64,000 nucleotides of DNA. Source: Actinoallomurus iriomotensis. Lineage in GTDB: Bacteria > Actinomycetota > Actinomycetes > Streptosporangiales > Streptosporangiaceae. The DNA lies in NCBI RefSeq assembly GCF_030269445.1, contig NZ_BSTJ01000016.1, positions 179,194-243,193 of the forward strand, read 5' to 3'. Each line of letters opens with the position of its first letter. Within the stretch, counting starts at the first letter, position 1. The translations under genes and the position numbers were made by a program. Under the pieces are notes generated by a model. That model worked only from the letters and a program-made list of their open reading frames with translations, had not been told where the DNA came from and did no database searches. This document shows, one piece after another, positions 1 to 8,790 of this stretch.

Positions 1-271
1 CGGGGTTCTCGGACAGGAAGCCGTACCCGGGATAGATCGCGTCGGCGCCGGCCGTACGCGCGGCCTTGATCACCTCATCGACGGACAGGTAGGCGCGGAC
101 CGGGTGACCGGGCACGCCGATCTGGTACGACTCGTCCGCCTTGGCGCGGTGCAGCGAGTTGCGATCCTCGTACGGATAGACGGCGACGGTGGAGATTCCC
201 AGTTCGAACGCGGCGCGAAACGCCCGTATCGCGATCTCGCCACGGTTGGCGACCAGGACCTTGCCGAACAT
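1..271 (-). CDS. pyc: Pyruvate carboxylase, N-terminal part (runs off left edge)
   Basis: Start of the biotin enzyme that carboxylates pyruvate to oxaloacetate in the cytoplasm. About 90 residues are present, read leftward from an ATG at 269-271 that follows a GAGGGAG ribosome binding site; the rest lies beyond the window. The N-terminus contains [16 protein letters not shown], the biotin-carboxylase opening signature. The next segment ([16 protein letters not shown]) is typical of pyruvate carboxylase rather than of acetyl- or propionyl-CoA carboxylase alpha chains, and [10 protein letters not shown] near the edge is also conserved. Only the first part of the ATP-grasp region can be seen, so the biotinyl and carboxyltransferase domains are assumed. 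Confidence 0.9.
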   Translation of the reverse strand, partial: MFGKVLVANRGEIAIRAFRAAFELGISTVAVYPYEDRNSLHRAKADESYQIGVPGHPVRAYLSVDEVIKAARTAGADAIYPGYGFLSENP

Positions 272-380
272 CGAGCTCCCTCAGGTGGTCGTAGTCCCGC
301 ATCACATCGTCGTGGCGCCGGCCACGACGATTATCCATGGATGCGGACCGTGACCACAGGTCCGGGGAGCCGCGACGGCC

Positions 381-448
381 ATGACCGAGCGAAGCGAGGG
401 CATCAAAGGCGCGGCCCAGTGGTCACTCCCTCCGACGCAGGAGGGTTC
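381..448 (+). repeat. Single diverged copy of the 69-bp RBS/start-codon repeat
   Basis: It begins ATGACCGAGCGAAGCGAGGG and ends CTCCGACGCAGGAGGGTTC followed by ATG. This matches the unit repeated four times at 36452-36727, with a few substitutions and one base fewer. It carries a GGAGG and a start-like ATG, but no gene begins after it. Its last bases overlap the stop codon of the convergent surface-protein gene, so here it behaves as a dispersed intergenic element. Confidence 0.75.
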
Positions 449-1385
449 ATGACCGGGAGCGACGGGTGGCCGGGCGCGCCGGCCGGCGGCGGTTCAACCG
501 CAGCTGGGTGAGCAGCAGGGAGATGCCGACGAGCAGCGCCGTGAGCCACGCCACCTGGGTCCACAGGAGACGGTAGGAGGTCGCGTCGAGGCCGAGCGGC
601 GAGGTCTTGGTGCGCAGCGAGACCGGCTGGACCGCGGGCAGCTGGTCCGGAGCGACCGCGGGCGCCTGCCCGGCGATCAGCGGCAGCTGAGCGCCGGCCG
701 GGCCGGCACCCGCCGTGGCGGTCTGGTCGGGCAGGCCCAGGCCGGTGGCCAGTGCCGACGACGGCAGGTCCGCTCCCGCGGCGGACGCGCCCACCGACGA
801 GCCGCTCCCGGTGACCGTGATCTTGCCGGCGTCGCTGTGCGTGCTCGCGCGGTCGGCGCTGAGCGAGGCGGTCACGGTAACGGTGCCGGCGGCGTGGCCC
901 GCGGGGATCTTCACGACGGCGGACGCGGAGCGCGCCGCACTCACGTCCCCCAGCGAGAGAAGGCCGCTGACCACCGAGGCGCCGGTGGCGGAGAATCGCA
1001 GCATCGCGTGGTGGGCGACCGCGTGCGCCGCGCTGACCCGCGCCGTCGCGGTGACCGAGCCGCCCGGGGCGGCCTTGGCCGCGGAGAACGACAGGTGGAC
1101 GCTCAGGGACGGGGTCCGCTGGTACGGCGGCGAGGAGGGCGGCGGCGCGGGCTTGACCGGCGGCGAACTGGCGGGCGGCGGGTCGCTGGGCGAGTCGCTC
1201 GGAGGATTGCTCGGCGAGTCGCTGGGCGTGCTGCCGCCGGACGGATCGGGCGCCGGGTCGTCGGCGGCCGTGGGCGACGGGTCGGCGGCCAGCGCCGTCG
1301 CGGGCGTCGCCACCGCGCCGAGCGTGATGACCGTCGCCGCACCGAGTGCGACGAATACTGGTCGTGCGTTCGATCCGGACAGCAC
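447..1385 (-). CDS. Exported surface protein with Pro/Ser-rich stalk and C-terminal membrane anchor
   Basis: A 312-residue protein of unknown function that should sit on the outer face of the membrane. It has a signal peptide at residues about 1-34 ending ATALA, then a low-complexity Pro/Ser/Asp stalk to about residue 90. One or two Ig-like beta domains of the kind that follow such stalks come next (about 95-190), and one hydrophobic segment near residues 278-297 is followed by an Arg-rich tail. No LPxTG sortase motif is visible, so the C-terminal helix is the likely anchor. The GTG start is chosen for its GGAGG seven bases upstream. It is monocistronic; what it binds cannot be told from the sequence. 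Confidence 0.7.
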   Translation of the reverse strand: MLSGSNARPVFVALGAATVITLGAVATPATALAADPSPTAADDPAPDPSGGSTPSDSPSNPPSDSPSDPPPASSPPVKPAPPPSSPPYQRTPSLSVHLSFSAAKAAPGGSVTATARVSAAHAVAHHAMLRFSATGASVVSGLLSLGDVSAARSASAVVKIPAGHAAGTVTVTASLSADRASTHSDAGKITVTGSGSSVGASAAGADLPSSALATGLGLPDQTATAGAGPAGAQLPLIAGQAPAVAPDQLPAVQPVSLRTKTSPLGLDATSYRLLWTQVAWLTALLVGISLLLTQLRLNRRRPARPATRRSRS

Positions 1386-1558
1386 TCCGGCACCTCCGCG
1401 TCCATCGCCATCCGCCCTCGGGACTCGTCGTTACCCGAAGCGGTCGAACCCATGCGAACACGGGACCAGGAGATGGATCAACCATGGCGCGCAGCGCTAT
1501 CAACGGATGCGTAATTCGTCTCGCGCCTTGTGCCCCCGGTTAGCGGAAGAGGTGAATC

Positions 1559-2773
1559 TCACGCTCCGTCCCCGGCCGCGTCGTACTCCCGTGCCTGTTC
1601 ACGCAGCCACAGCGCGCGCAGGGCGACCTCGGTGGCGAACCGTGTGTCCGGATCGGCGAGGTCGTCCCCGAGGGCGTGTTCGATCTGCCGCATCCGGTAG
1701 CGCACGGTCTGCGGATGCACGCCCAGTTCGTCGCCGACCTGCGCGGCGGTGCCGCGGGTGCGCAGCCACACGCCCAGCGTCTCGACGAGGCGTTCGCGCT
1801 GGCGCGCCGTCAGGTGGTCCAGGGCGGCGAGCTGCCGGCGGGCGATCTGGTCGATCAGCGGCGCGTCCGTGAACAGCCAGAGGGTCTCCAGGTGGTTCGC
1901 GCAGAGGGTGAGCGGGCCGTCATCGATGATCTGGGAGTGGACCAGGCCGAATGCCTGCCGGGCCCAGCGCAGCGAGTCGGGGGCGCGGTCCAGCGGCACG
2001 GTCAGCCCGGCCGCCGCCTTGGACTCGGCCACCGCGAGTTCGAGCATCGCGCGGCGGTCGGCCGTCAGCGGGCCGGGGACCAGCAGGTACGGCTCGGTGC
2101 CGTCGAGGTCGGTCAGCAGGTCGTCGTCGAGCAGCGTCCGTACGATCGGCGCGTTCGGCCGCAGCACGACCACGGTCACCTCGTCCGGGAGCACCCAGCG
2201 GACCGATTCGGCGTGCTCGGCGAGCAGGTCGTGCGGTGCCGCGTCCACGATGAGCCGCAGGAGCCGCCGGCGTCCGGCCCGCATCTCGTCGTTCAGCTGC
2301 GCCCTGGCCTCCCGGTAACCGCGCACCGACGACGACGCCAGTTCCTCCATGTAGGTGAACAGGGCGTCCGCCAGCACCGACACGGTCGCCGGGGCCAGGT
2401 CGTACCGCTGGTGCAGGGCCATCACCCGCCTCCAGCCCGTCTGGGCGCCGATCCGGTACGCGGACTGCAGGACGTTGAGCTGGCGGCCCTCGTACGCCTC
2501 GAACCGGCCGAGCTTGTAGCAGATGTCGTCCGGAAGGGCGTCGGGCGAGCCGAGCCATACGACGAATCCGGCGAGTGCGCGCTCGACCCCGGAACGGAGC
2601 GTCCGTCCGTACGGGCCGTCGATCGGGCGGGCGTATTCGGGAATGCCGTCCCGGATCTCGCCCACGATCTCCTGCGTGAGGCTGGGCAGTTCGCGCCGTA
2701 TGATCGCCGTCAGCCGCTCGGTCAGATCGGAACTCGACCAGTTCAAGCCGTCCGGTTCGAGCGTTCGAGGCAT
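1559..2773 (-). CDS. PucR/CdaR-family transcriptional regulator
   Basis: A 404-residue DNA-binding regulator. The C-terminus carries the PucR-type helix-turn-helix (HPQTVRYRMRQIEHALG, about residues 355-371), preceded by a GGDEF-like middle region and a helical N-terminal sensory region. The ATG at 2771-2773 is preferred because GGGAGG lies six bases upstream; an ATG seven codons earlier would place that site inside the gene. It is followed upstream by a second protein of the same architecture (2984-4339). Family members usually respond to purines, amino acids or other small metabolites, but no effector or target can be read from the neighbours. Confidence 0.85.
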   Translation of the reverse strand: MPRTLEPDGLNWSSSDLTERLTAIIRRELPSLTQEIVGEIRDGIPEYARPIDGPYGRTLRSGVERALAGFVVWLGSPDALPDDICYKLGRFEAYEGRQLNVLQSAYRIGAQTGWRRVMALHQRYDLAPATVSVLADALFTYMEELASSSVRGYREARAQLNDEMRAGRRRLLRLIVDAAPHDLLAEHAESVRWVLPDEVTVVVLRPNAPIVRTLLDDDLLTDLDGTEPYLLVPGPLTADRRAMLELAVAESKAAAGLTVPLDRAPDSLRWARQAFGLVHSQIIDDGPLTLCANHLETLWLFTDAPLIDQIARRQLAALDHLTARQRERLVETLGVWLRTRGTAAQVGDELGVHPQTVRYRMRQIEHALGDDLADPDTRFATEVALRALWLREQAREYDAAGDGA

Positions 2774-2983
2774 GCGTGTACCTCCCACCGCCACCGTCGG
2801 AGTCGGTGCGTCGCTGGGCGGGGTCGCCCTTATTCAGAATCGGCCGTCAGGTGGCGTTCGCCGGTGATCGCGGACCGCGAGGGAAATACCGAGCGGGGAA
2901 CCCCTGTATCTCCCGGGCGAACCGCGATCTAGGACACCGTGACGGTAGAGCAGAGAACAGCCTCCGGCAAGATTTTGCGGCGT

Positions 2984-4339
2984 TCACTTGCCGGAGCCAT
3001 ACGGTCTGTCATTGACCGTATGCGTTTCTCTGTTTTCGGACAGCGCACTATGTTTTTTTGTGACGTCGTGAGCAGAAAGAGGGGTCGCCCGCTCGGGCCT
3101 GCCGCCGCGGCCGCCCGGGAGCGCGGGGCGGTCCCGCAGCCGCTGCGCCCGTAGCACGAGTTCCAGGCCGAACCGCGCCTCCGGGTCGCCGAACCGGTCG
3201 CCGAGGCTCTCCTTGAGCTGGTTCAGCCGGTACCGCACCGTCTGCGGGTGTACGTGGAGGCGGTTTCCCACGTCGGCCGCGGTGCTCCAGCTCTCAAGCC
3301 ACACCCGGAGCGTCTCGGTCAGGGCCTTCTGCTTGCCGGCCGGCATGTCCGCGAGCCGGTCGAGCCGCTGCCGCGCCAGCTCGTCGATGAGCTGCGGATC
3401 CGACATCAGCCACAGGGTCAGGAGATGGTCTTCGCAGAACGTCAGCCGCGCGTCGTCCACGACCCCCTCCGTGATCAGGCCGAGGGTCCGCACGGCCCAG
3501 CGAAACGAGTCCGCCGCCTCCTCCAGCGGCACCGTGACGCCCACGACGATCCGGTCGCGGGGCACCGCGGCCTCGATCATCGCCCGCCGGGCCGCGGTGA
3601 ACCGGCCCGGAACCAGGAGCCGCGGCTCGGCGCCGTCCGGATCGGCGAGGACGTCGTCGGTCAGCGCGCCGCGGACCAGGCGAACGCCCGGACGCACGAC
3701 GATCGGGGTGACCTCGGCGGGCACCGTCCAGTCGGCGCGCTCGGCCAGTTCGGCGATGGCCTGCCGCGGGGCGGCCGGCCGCTCGAGGATGAGGCCTAAA
3801 AGGCGCAGGCGCAGCTCGGCCAGTTCTTCCGGCGAGTGCGCGCTCGCCTCCAGATAGCCCTCCACGGAGATGGAGGTGAGCTCGTGCATGTACTCCAGTT
3901 GCGCGTCGGCCAGGCCGGCGACGGTCTCGGACGGGAGCTCATGGCGCGCGCAGAAGCCCATGGTCCAGTGCCAGGCCACCCGGAAGGCGACGCGGAAGGC
4001 CGCCTGCAGGGCGTTCAGGTTCCGGTCGTGGTGCGCCTCGTTCTGGCCGAGCAGCCGGAAGATCTCCGTCAGCCGGGACGACGACGCGGACGGTTCGGCG
4101 ACGCGGTCGACGAAGGAGAAGATCGCCTGTTCGACCGCCGGCCGCATGGGCGACTCTTGTAATCCGTCACAGGGCGTCGCGTACTCCGCGACGGCCTCGC
4201 GGATCCCGGTACAGATCTCGCCGGGAAGGCCGCCCATCTCGGACCGCAACAGCCCGGCGAGCTCCCGTCTTTCCGTCTCCTGTTCGAGCCACACCGTCGC
4301 CGTCTCTCTCTGGCCGGGTGACTCGTCTCCACCGGCCAC
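2984..4339 (-). CDS. PucR/CdaR-family transcriptional regulator, paralogue of the neighbour
   Basis: A 451-residue regulator with the same domain order as the gene at 1559-2773, including the C-terminal HTH (HPQTVRYRLNQLKESLGD). It also shares segments such as ADAQLEYMHEL, NALQAAFRVA and LLVPGRFTAARRAMIE, so the pair arose by duplication. It differs by a basic, low-complexity C-terminal tail of about 50 residues after the HTH. The GTG start at 4339 has only a weak ribosome binding site, so the true start may be somewhat downstream. The two genes face the same way with a 210-bp gap, so each may have its own promoter. Confidence 0.82.
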   Translation of the reverse strand: MAGGDESPGQRETATVWLEQETERRELAGLLRSEMGGLPGEICTGIREAVAEYATPCDGLQESPMRPAVEQAIFSFVDRVAEPSASSSRLTEIFRLLGQNEAHHDRNLNALQAAFRVAFRVAWHWTMGFCARHELPSETVAGLADAQLEYMHELTSISVEGYLEASAHSPEELAELRLRLLGLILERPAAPRQAIAELAERADWTVPAEVTPIVVRPGVRLVRGALTDDVLADPDGAEPRLLVPGRFTAARRAMIEAAVPRDRIVVGVTVPLEEAADSFRWAVRTLGLITEGVVDDARLTFCEDHLLTLWLMSDPQLIDELARQRLDRLADMPAGKQKALTETLRVWLESWSTAADVGNRLHVHPQTVRYRLNQLKESLGDRFGDPEARFGLELVLRAQRLRDRPALPGGRGGRPERATPLSAHDVTKKHSALSENRETHTVNDRPYGSGK

Positions 4340-4614
4340 CGGGCGGCGAGGTCACCGGCGGCCTCGCTCCGCACGGCCCCGGCCGGCCGGCGAAGCGTGA
4401 TCCAGATCATCTTGATCGCTGATCGGAACGGACGCAATTCACACCACGCGACGACGACATTCACCCTCCGCATCCATTCGGCCACCTGCCGTGGAACGGC
4501 CCGTCTACGGACGCCACATAACCGTCATAATGGAATGCCTTAATCACCAATGGATAAAGACCAATGCGATCTTTCGCTTGCGATGACAATTCGGCGCAAA
4601 TGTCAATTTCGCCC
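4340..4614. other. Intergenic stretch, comparatively AT-rich
   Basis: No convincing gene lies between the PucR start and the exported protein at 4867. The stretch from about 4490 to 4720 is clearly poorer in GC than its surroundings, as expected of a promoter region. At about 4573-4592 it holds a GCGATGACAATTCGGCG element resembling the upstream element of the three later promoters. Confidence 0.5.
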
Positions 4615-4658
4615 TTGATTGGGCCGTAACACGCGCTTAACCTACCGACAGGTAGCAA
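4615..4658 (+). promoter_or_regulatory. Promoter with overlapping CTAC-N6-GTAG operator (site A)
   Basis: A -35-like TTGATT (4615-4620) and a -10-like TAACCT (4638-4643) are separated by 17 bases. An inverted repeat CTACCGACAGGTAG (4642-4655) overlaps the -10 box and the expected transcription start. The same inverted repeat recurs at sites B, C and D, so a shared repressor is the simplest reading. Confidence 0.6.
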
Positions 4659-4866
4659 GCATACGGGAAAGCCTAGCAAATAAAGATCATCTTTGCGATC
4701 GAACGACCCCCGCAGACTCTGATGCCCTTACCGAAACCCCGCCGGACCCGCGGGGATGAAGGAGGCTGCCCCTGAGCCGAGATCACCACTGTCAATTCGA
4801 CTTCCGATTTCGTCGACCGGCCTCGCCGCACATGCCGGCCACAGTCACCACGAAGGAAGAACCCTC

Positions 4867-5520
4867 ATGCGTAAACTTCTCAGCAGTTCGCTCTTTGTCG
4901 GCGGCGCCGCCGCCGCCGCGCTCGCGCTCAGTTCTCCGGCGGCCTTCGCCGCCGGCTGGACCGTCACCAACGGCAACGCCAGCGGAGCGTTCACCGTCGG
5001 GCTCAAGTCGGGCACGACCGTGACGTTCAAGGACGTGAACACCAACCAGACGTTCACCTGCAGCGCGTCGACCATCAACGGCAGCGCGCCCGCCGGCACC
5101 GGCCGGTCCAACCCGGTCGCGAGCATCACCAGCGGCAGCTTCACCGGCTGCACCGGCCCCCTGAGCAGCACGGGAAGCGCGACCATCAGCTCCGGTGGCC
5201 TCAACGCCGTGACGTACAACTCGAGCACCGACACGGTCAGCGGGAACATCAGCGGGATCAGCGCCGCCCTGACGATCAAGAGCATTCTGGGCACCTGCAA
5301 CGCCACGGTGACCGGCAGCGTTGGCAACAACAACCAGGACACCTACGCGAACGGCACCGGGACGCTCACCCTCACCCCGGACCCCGCCACGCAGACCCTC
5401 AAGATCGCCAGCACCAGCGGCGTCTGCGCGGGCCTGCTGAACGCCAACGACCTCGTCACCTTCCAGGCGACCTACGTGGTCTCCAGCCCCACTCCCCCGC
5501 TCACCGTCAGGCCCACCTGA
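4867..5520 (+). CDS. Small exported protein, mce-associated locus
   Basis: A 217-residue secreted protein of unknown function. A signal peptide (about 1-29, ending AAFAA) is followed by a Ser/Thr/Gly/Asn-rich beta-type domain with four cysteines that could form two disulphides. No transmembrane anchor or lipobox is seen, so it should be free or wall-associated. The ATG at 4867 follows GAAGGAAG. It is monocistronic, ends in a strong terminator, and shares its promoter architecture with the next two exported proteins and the mce operon, which suggests a job at the cell surface related to lipid uptake. That link is inferred from regulation only. Confidence 0.75.
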   Translation: MRKLLSSSLFVGGAAAAALALSSPAAFAAGWTVTNGNASGAFTVGLKSGTTVTFKDVNTNQTFTCSASTINGSAPAGTGRSNPVASITSGSFTGCTGPLSSTGSATISSGGLNAVTYNSSTDTVSGNISGISAALTIKSILGTCNATVTGSVGNNNQDTYANGTGTLTLTPDPATQTLKIASTSGVCAGLLNANDLVTFQATYVVSSPTPPLTVRPT

Positions 5521-5547
5521 CGGTCGAGGCCCGGGTATGACCGGAGG

Positions 5548-5573
5548 CCGGCCGGGGTCCACCCCCCGGCCGG
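5548..5573 (+). terminator. Rho-independent-type terminator
   Basis: A perfect 10-bp stem (CCGGCCGGGG / CCCCGGCCGG) with a six-base loop lies 28 bp after the stop codon of the gene ending at 5520 and is followed by a short TCTT stretch. Confidence 0.7.
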
Positions 5574-5641
5574 TCTTCGCATGCGAGACGGCGATGGCCC
5601 GAAGCCGGGTGCTCGATATCGGATAAAAGGCGGAACAGCAT

Positions 5642-5741
5642 TTGTCGTGCGGTGATAAAAATGCGGCGATCGATCGCCCACGTGCGCGGCCGCTTGCCCC
5701 TGACGGGAATCCGCACCTAATCTACCTCTACTTGCCAGTAG
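5642..5741 (+). promoter_or_regulatory. Promoter with CTAC-N6-GTAG operator (site B)
   Basis: TTGCCC (5694-5699) and TAATCT (5718-5723) are spaced 18 bases apart, with CTACTTGCCAGTAG at 5728-5741 just after the -10 box. A TTGTCGTGCGGTGA element starts at 5642, 86 bp upstream of the operator, matching the upstream element of sites C and D. Confidence 0.6.
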
Positions 5742-5898
5742 CGCTGGGTGGCCTGTCGTTCCGGCGATCGGGGCCGACGATTTTTGGATGTGGTCTTCCG
5801 ATGCTTCGGCTTTCACTTTCCGGGGACGACCGCGAATCCGCGCGGTGCCGATTCCGCCAAGGTGAACGCCGGCCGGAGAACGGCACGGGTGATCGTGG

Positions 5899-7329
5899 AT
5901 GAGCATGACGCGCTGGACGCCTCGTACGGTGGCGCGGGCCACCGTCGCCGGGCTGGTGATCATCGCGATGGGACTGGTCCCGGGCGCCGCGTCCTCGGCC
6001 AGTAAGTCCTCGTCCGGGGAGCCTCCGCCCGACCAGATCATGGGTGCGTCCCTGGCCTACGCCTGCCCGTTCCCCTCAGGCGCTCAGCGCATCACCGTCA
6101 AGGTCGCCGGCACCCTTCCCGCCGCCGCGACGGTCGGCGACCACATCCAGCCCGGCCAGGTGACGATCACCCCGACCCTGCCGCGCGCCGCACTCGCCGA
6201 CCTCACCGGCCTGGACGCGACGTCGGTCACGGCGTCGGCGCGGATCTCCGTCACCGTCGCACAGAAGGGCGGCACCGCCGCCACCACCTGGCCGAGCGCG
6301 GCCGCGTCGGCGCCGATCCCGGCGTCGGGGAGCCTGCCGCTGCCCGGATCCGCCACGGTGTCGCCGGTCACGGCCAAGGCCGTCGGCTCGGCGGCCTTCG
6401 TCGCGGGCTCGCTCTCGCTCGTCCTCACACCGCACAAGGCCGACGGCAGCGCGACGAACCCGGCCGATATTCCGCTCGACTGCAAGGTCGAGCCCGGCCC
6501 GGACGTGGTCCTGGCACGTGTTCCGGTGACCGATCCCGGGGTTTCGGTGACTCCGTCGCCCGGCACGGGTGGGGCCAAGCTCAACCCTCGATCGGCCCGG
6601 CCACTCGACGACGATCCGTGTCTGCTCCCCGTGCCCCAGGACCCGATACCCGGGGAGGCGTACCTGGCGGGATTCGCGAACGCCGCGAAACTCGGGGGCG
6701 CGATACTGCTCGGCGTCGAGAACGGCGAGACGACGGGGCACACCCTCCTGGAACTGAACTACGAGGTCATCCTCAACCTCTGCGCCACGGACAGCAGCGT
6801 CGACGTACTGAGCAGGGCGACGCTCGACTACCACGGAGCACATTCGCTGCCACCCGCGAAGGCCACCCTCCTGACTTATGGCTTCATGCCGACCACCGCG
6901 ACGGTCGAGTTCTCGGAACCCCCGGGCACCCACATGGAGATCGACAGCCACTCGTGGTTCGACGGCACCGGGTTCCCGCAGGTCTCGACGGTCACCTCCC
7001 AGATGACGATGCGCATCTACGACGTGCTGGTCAACGGAAAGCCGCTCGATGTGGGCCCGCACTGCCAGACCGCCTCGTCGCTCGCCGTGACGCTGACCGG
7101 CAAGTCTCCGGACTACACGGTGGACCAGGGTGGGCCGCTGACCGGCATGGTCACGATCCCGCCGTTCTCCGGGTGCGGAGTGGGCGAGGACCTCGACCCA
7201 ATCTTCACCGCGTCCCTCTCCGGTCCGGGCAACTACATGAAGCTGACCCAGGGCATCCCGTGCACGCGTCCGCCGGACCAGGATCCGGTCAACTGCGACC
7301 CGATCGACCGGCCGACTCCCCGGCCCTGA
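5899..7329 (+). CDS. Exported DUF6801-type protein
   Basis: A 476-residue secreted protein. After a signal peptide (about 1-34) comes the domain opening with LAYACPFPSGAQ and continuing through VAGTLPAAATVGDHIQPGQV, the pattern of the DUF6801 domain found in actinomycete exported proteins. A second, Cys-containing region of about 240 residues follows and ends in a Pro/Asp-rich tail. No anchor is visible. The ATG at 5899 lies just behind GTGGATG and has a weak ribosome binding site. It sits alone under promoter B between two other exported proteins, upstream of the mce operon. Function is unknown; a role in the envelope is likely. Confidence 0.75.
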   Translation: MSMTRWTPRTVARATVAGLVIIAMGLVPGAASSASKSSSGEPPPDQIMGASLAYACPFPSGAQRITVKVAGTLPAAATVGDHIQPGQVTITPTLPRAALADLTGLDATSVTASARISVTVAQKGGTAATTWPSAAASAPIPASGSLPLPGSATVSPVTAKAVGSAAFVAGSLSLVLTPHKADGSATNPADIPLDCKVEPGPDVVLARVPVTDPGVSVTPSPGTGGAKLNPRSARPLDDDPCLLPVPQDPIPGEAYLAGFANAAKLGGAILLGVENGETTGHTLLELNYEVILNLCATDSSVDVLSRATLDYHGAHSLPPAKATLLTYGFMPTTATVEFSEPPGTHMEIDSHSWFDGTGFPQVSTVTSQMTMRIYDVLVNGKPLDVGPHCQTASSLAVTLTGKSPDYTVDQGGPLTGMVTIPPFSGCGVGEDLDPIFTASLSGPGNYMKLTQGIPCTRPPDQDPVNCDPIDRPTPRP

Positions 7330-7361
7330 GACTCACGCACGGATGAATCGCGGCGGAGAGA

Positions 7362-7457
7362 TTGTCATTCGACGGCAACGTTATTCCGCGAGCAAAAATA
7401 TCCAGAAGACGTTCTATTGCCGATCGTGCAGCCGATAGTTACCGTACTCGCCAGTAG
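7362..7457 (+). promoter_or_regulatory. Promoter with TAC-N6-GTA operator (site C)
   Basis: An upstream element ATTGTCATTCGACGGCA starts at 7361 and the inverted repeat GTACTCGCCAGTAG is at 7444-7457. The spacing from the TTGTC of the element to the operator is 82 bp, identical to site D. A -35-like TTGCCG lies at 7417-7422; the -10 box (TACCGT, 7440-7445) is weak. Confidence 0.55.
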
Positions 7458-7565
7458 GGATCTCGAGGCGGAATTCCGGCGGCTAGACGGATAAATGCCG
7501 GTGATCGGCGGGCGGTCGGGGCGACGGCTCCGTCGAGGGTCCCCTGTGGAGAAAGGGACCGAGAA

Positions 7566-8504
7566 ATGAGTCCTTCCCGTAAGAGGGCACGGCTCGCGGC
7601 CGCGGGCGTGGCCACCACACTCGCCACGCTGACGACGCTCGTCACGGCCGGTTCGGCTTCGGCGACGACGCTGAACGGCTCCTGGGCGCCGTTCTCGCGC
7701 TGCCCGGTCGACGATCCGGCGATGCTCGCGGCGGACGGCGCGAATGTGACGGACACGTGCCTCACCACCCATGCGTCCAGCGGCACCATCAAGCTGGGCA
7801 ACACCACCGCCACGACCGGCGTGACCGACATGCAGTTCGGGGTGCTCTCCGGATCGACGGTGTCGCTGGTCTCGCCCTCCGGCGGCGGCCTCGTGGCCGA
7901 CCCCGTGAAGATCCCCGGCGGACTGCTCGGCCTGATGTGCCCGAGCAAGGTGCCGGTGATCACGCAGATCTGCCAGCAGCTCACCGACAACACGCTGAAC
8001 AACGTCATCGCCACCGTGCAGCCCGCCGGCAAGCCGTCGGACTTCGACCTGTCCGCCGGCCTCGGCTCCGGAAAGCCGATCCTCACACTGCCGGTCAAGA
8101 TCCACCTGCAGAACCCGTTCCTGGCCTCCACCTGCACGATCGGCTCCGACTCCAACCCGATCCTGTTGAAGCCGAAGAACGTCACCGCCCCGGACACGAG
8201 CTTCGCGCGGTTCGACGGGAACGGCACCCCCGACCCCGACAACGGCGACCTGCTCAGGATCGATCTCACCGGGGCGTCCGTGAGCGACGACTCCTTCGCC
8301 GTTCCCGGCGCCACCGGCTGCGGCGGCCTCGGCCTGCTCGACGCCGCGGTCAATCTCAAGACCGGCCTCCCCTCCGCGGCGGGGAAGAACAAGCTGGTGT
8401 TGAACAGCGCGTCGACCTACCTCGGCGGGCTGTACGACCCGTCCTCCTTCGCCCCCACCTCCGGGCGCAAGATGTCGGCCTTCTGGCATTCCGCGGCACA
8501 CTGA
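7566..8504 (+). CDS. Exported protein upstream of the mce operon
   Basis: A 312-residue secreted protein of unknown function with a signal peptide at about 1-34 (ending SASA). The mature part has several cysteines in a spacing that suggests disulphides (RCPVDDP, DTCLTTH, LMCPSKVPVITQICQQ, STCTIG, GCGGLG). No anchor is seen. It follows a GTGGAGAAAGGGA Shine-Dalgarno region and is the last gene before the mce operon, with which it shares both the upstream element and the operator at identical spacing. The most economical reading is a secreted partner of the Mce system, for example in lipid capture. This is inference from position and regulation. Confidence 0.75.
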   Translation: MSPSRKRARLAAAGVATTLATLTTLVTAGSASATTLNGSWAPFSRCPVDDPAMLAADGANVTDTCLTTHASSGTIKLGNTTATTGVTDMQFGVLSGSTVSLVSPSGGGLVADPVKIPGGLLGLMCPSKVPVITQICQQLTDNTLNNVIATVQPAGKPSDFDLSAGLGSGKPILTLPVKIHLQNPFLASTCTIGSDSNPILLKPKNVTAPDTSFARFDGNGTPDPDNGDLLRIDLTGASVSDDSFAVPGATGCGGLGLLDAAVNLKTGLPSAAGKNKLVLNSASTYLGGLYDPSSFAPTSGRKMSAFWHSAAH

Positions 8505-8579
8505 CGGCCGAGCTCCGGACGCGTCGCCGGCGGCCCGGGACACCCGATGCTCACCGGTGGATAAAACCGGAGGCATTGA

Positions 8580-8675
8580 TTGTCATTCGATGACAGGACA
8601 TTCCGCGCGATCTTGGTGGTCGCGTGGAATGTCTTGCTTATCGCCGTTCGAGAAAAGTATGATACCCGCCAGTAG
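8580..8675 (+). promoter_or_regulatory. Promoter and operator of the mce operon (site D)
   Basis: TTGCTT (8634-8639) and TATGAT (8658-8663) are separated by 18 bases, a good sigma-70-like promoter. ATACCCGCCAGTAG (8662-8675) overlaps the -10 box. Upstream, ATTGTCATTCGATGACA (8579-8595) contains the perfect palindrome TGTCAT-TCG-ATGACA. Confidence 0.65.
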
Positions 8676-8790
8676 CAAAGGGTGTCGCCCGAGCCGATCC
8701 GGCGGAATCATATTACGGTTCGGTATAAATTCGGGCTCATTTATATTCGGGGGCCTAAGTTGGGAAAATTCCGATGGTTGGCTCTACCTA

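Noticed and set aside
4461..4679. 72-codon leftward frame upstream of the exported protein
   Set aside because: It lies in the AT-richer promoter region, has no ribosome binding site, and overlaps the -35/-10 boxes and operator.
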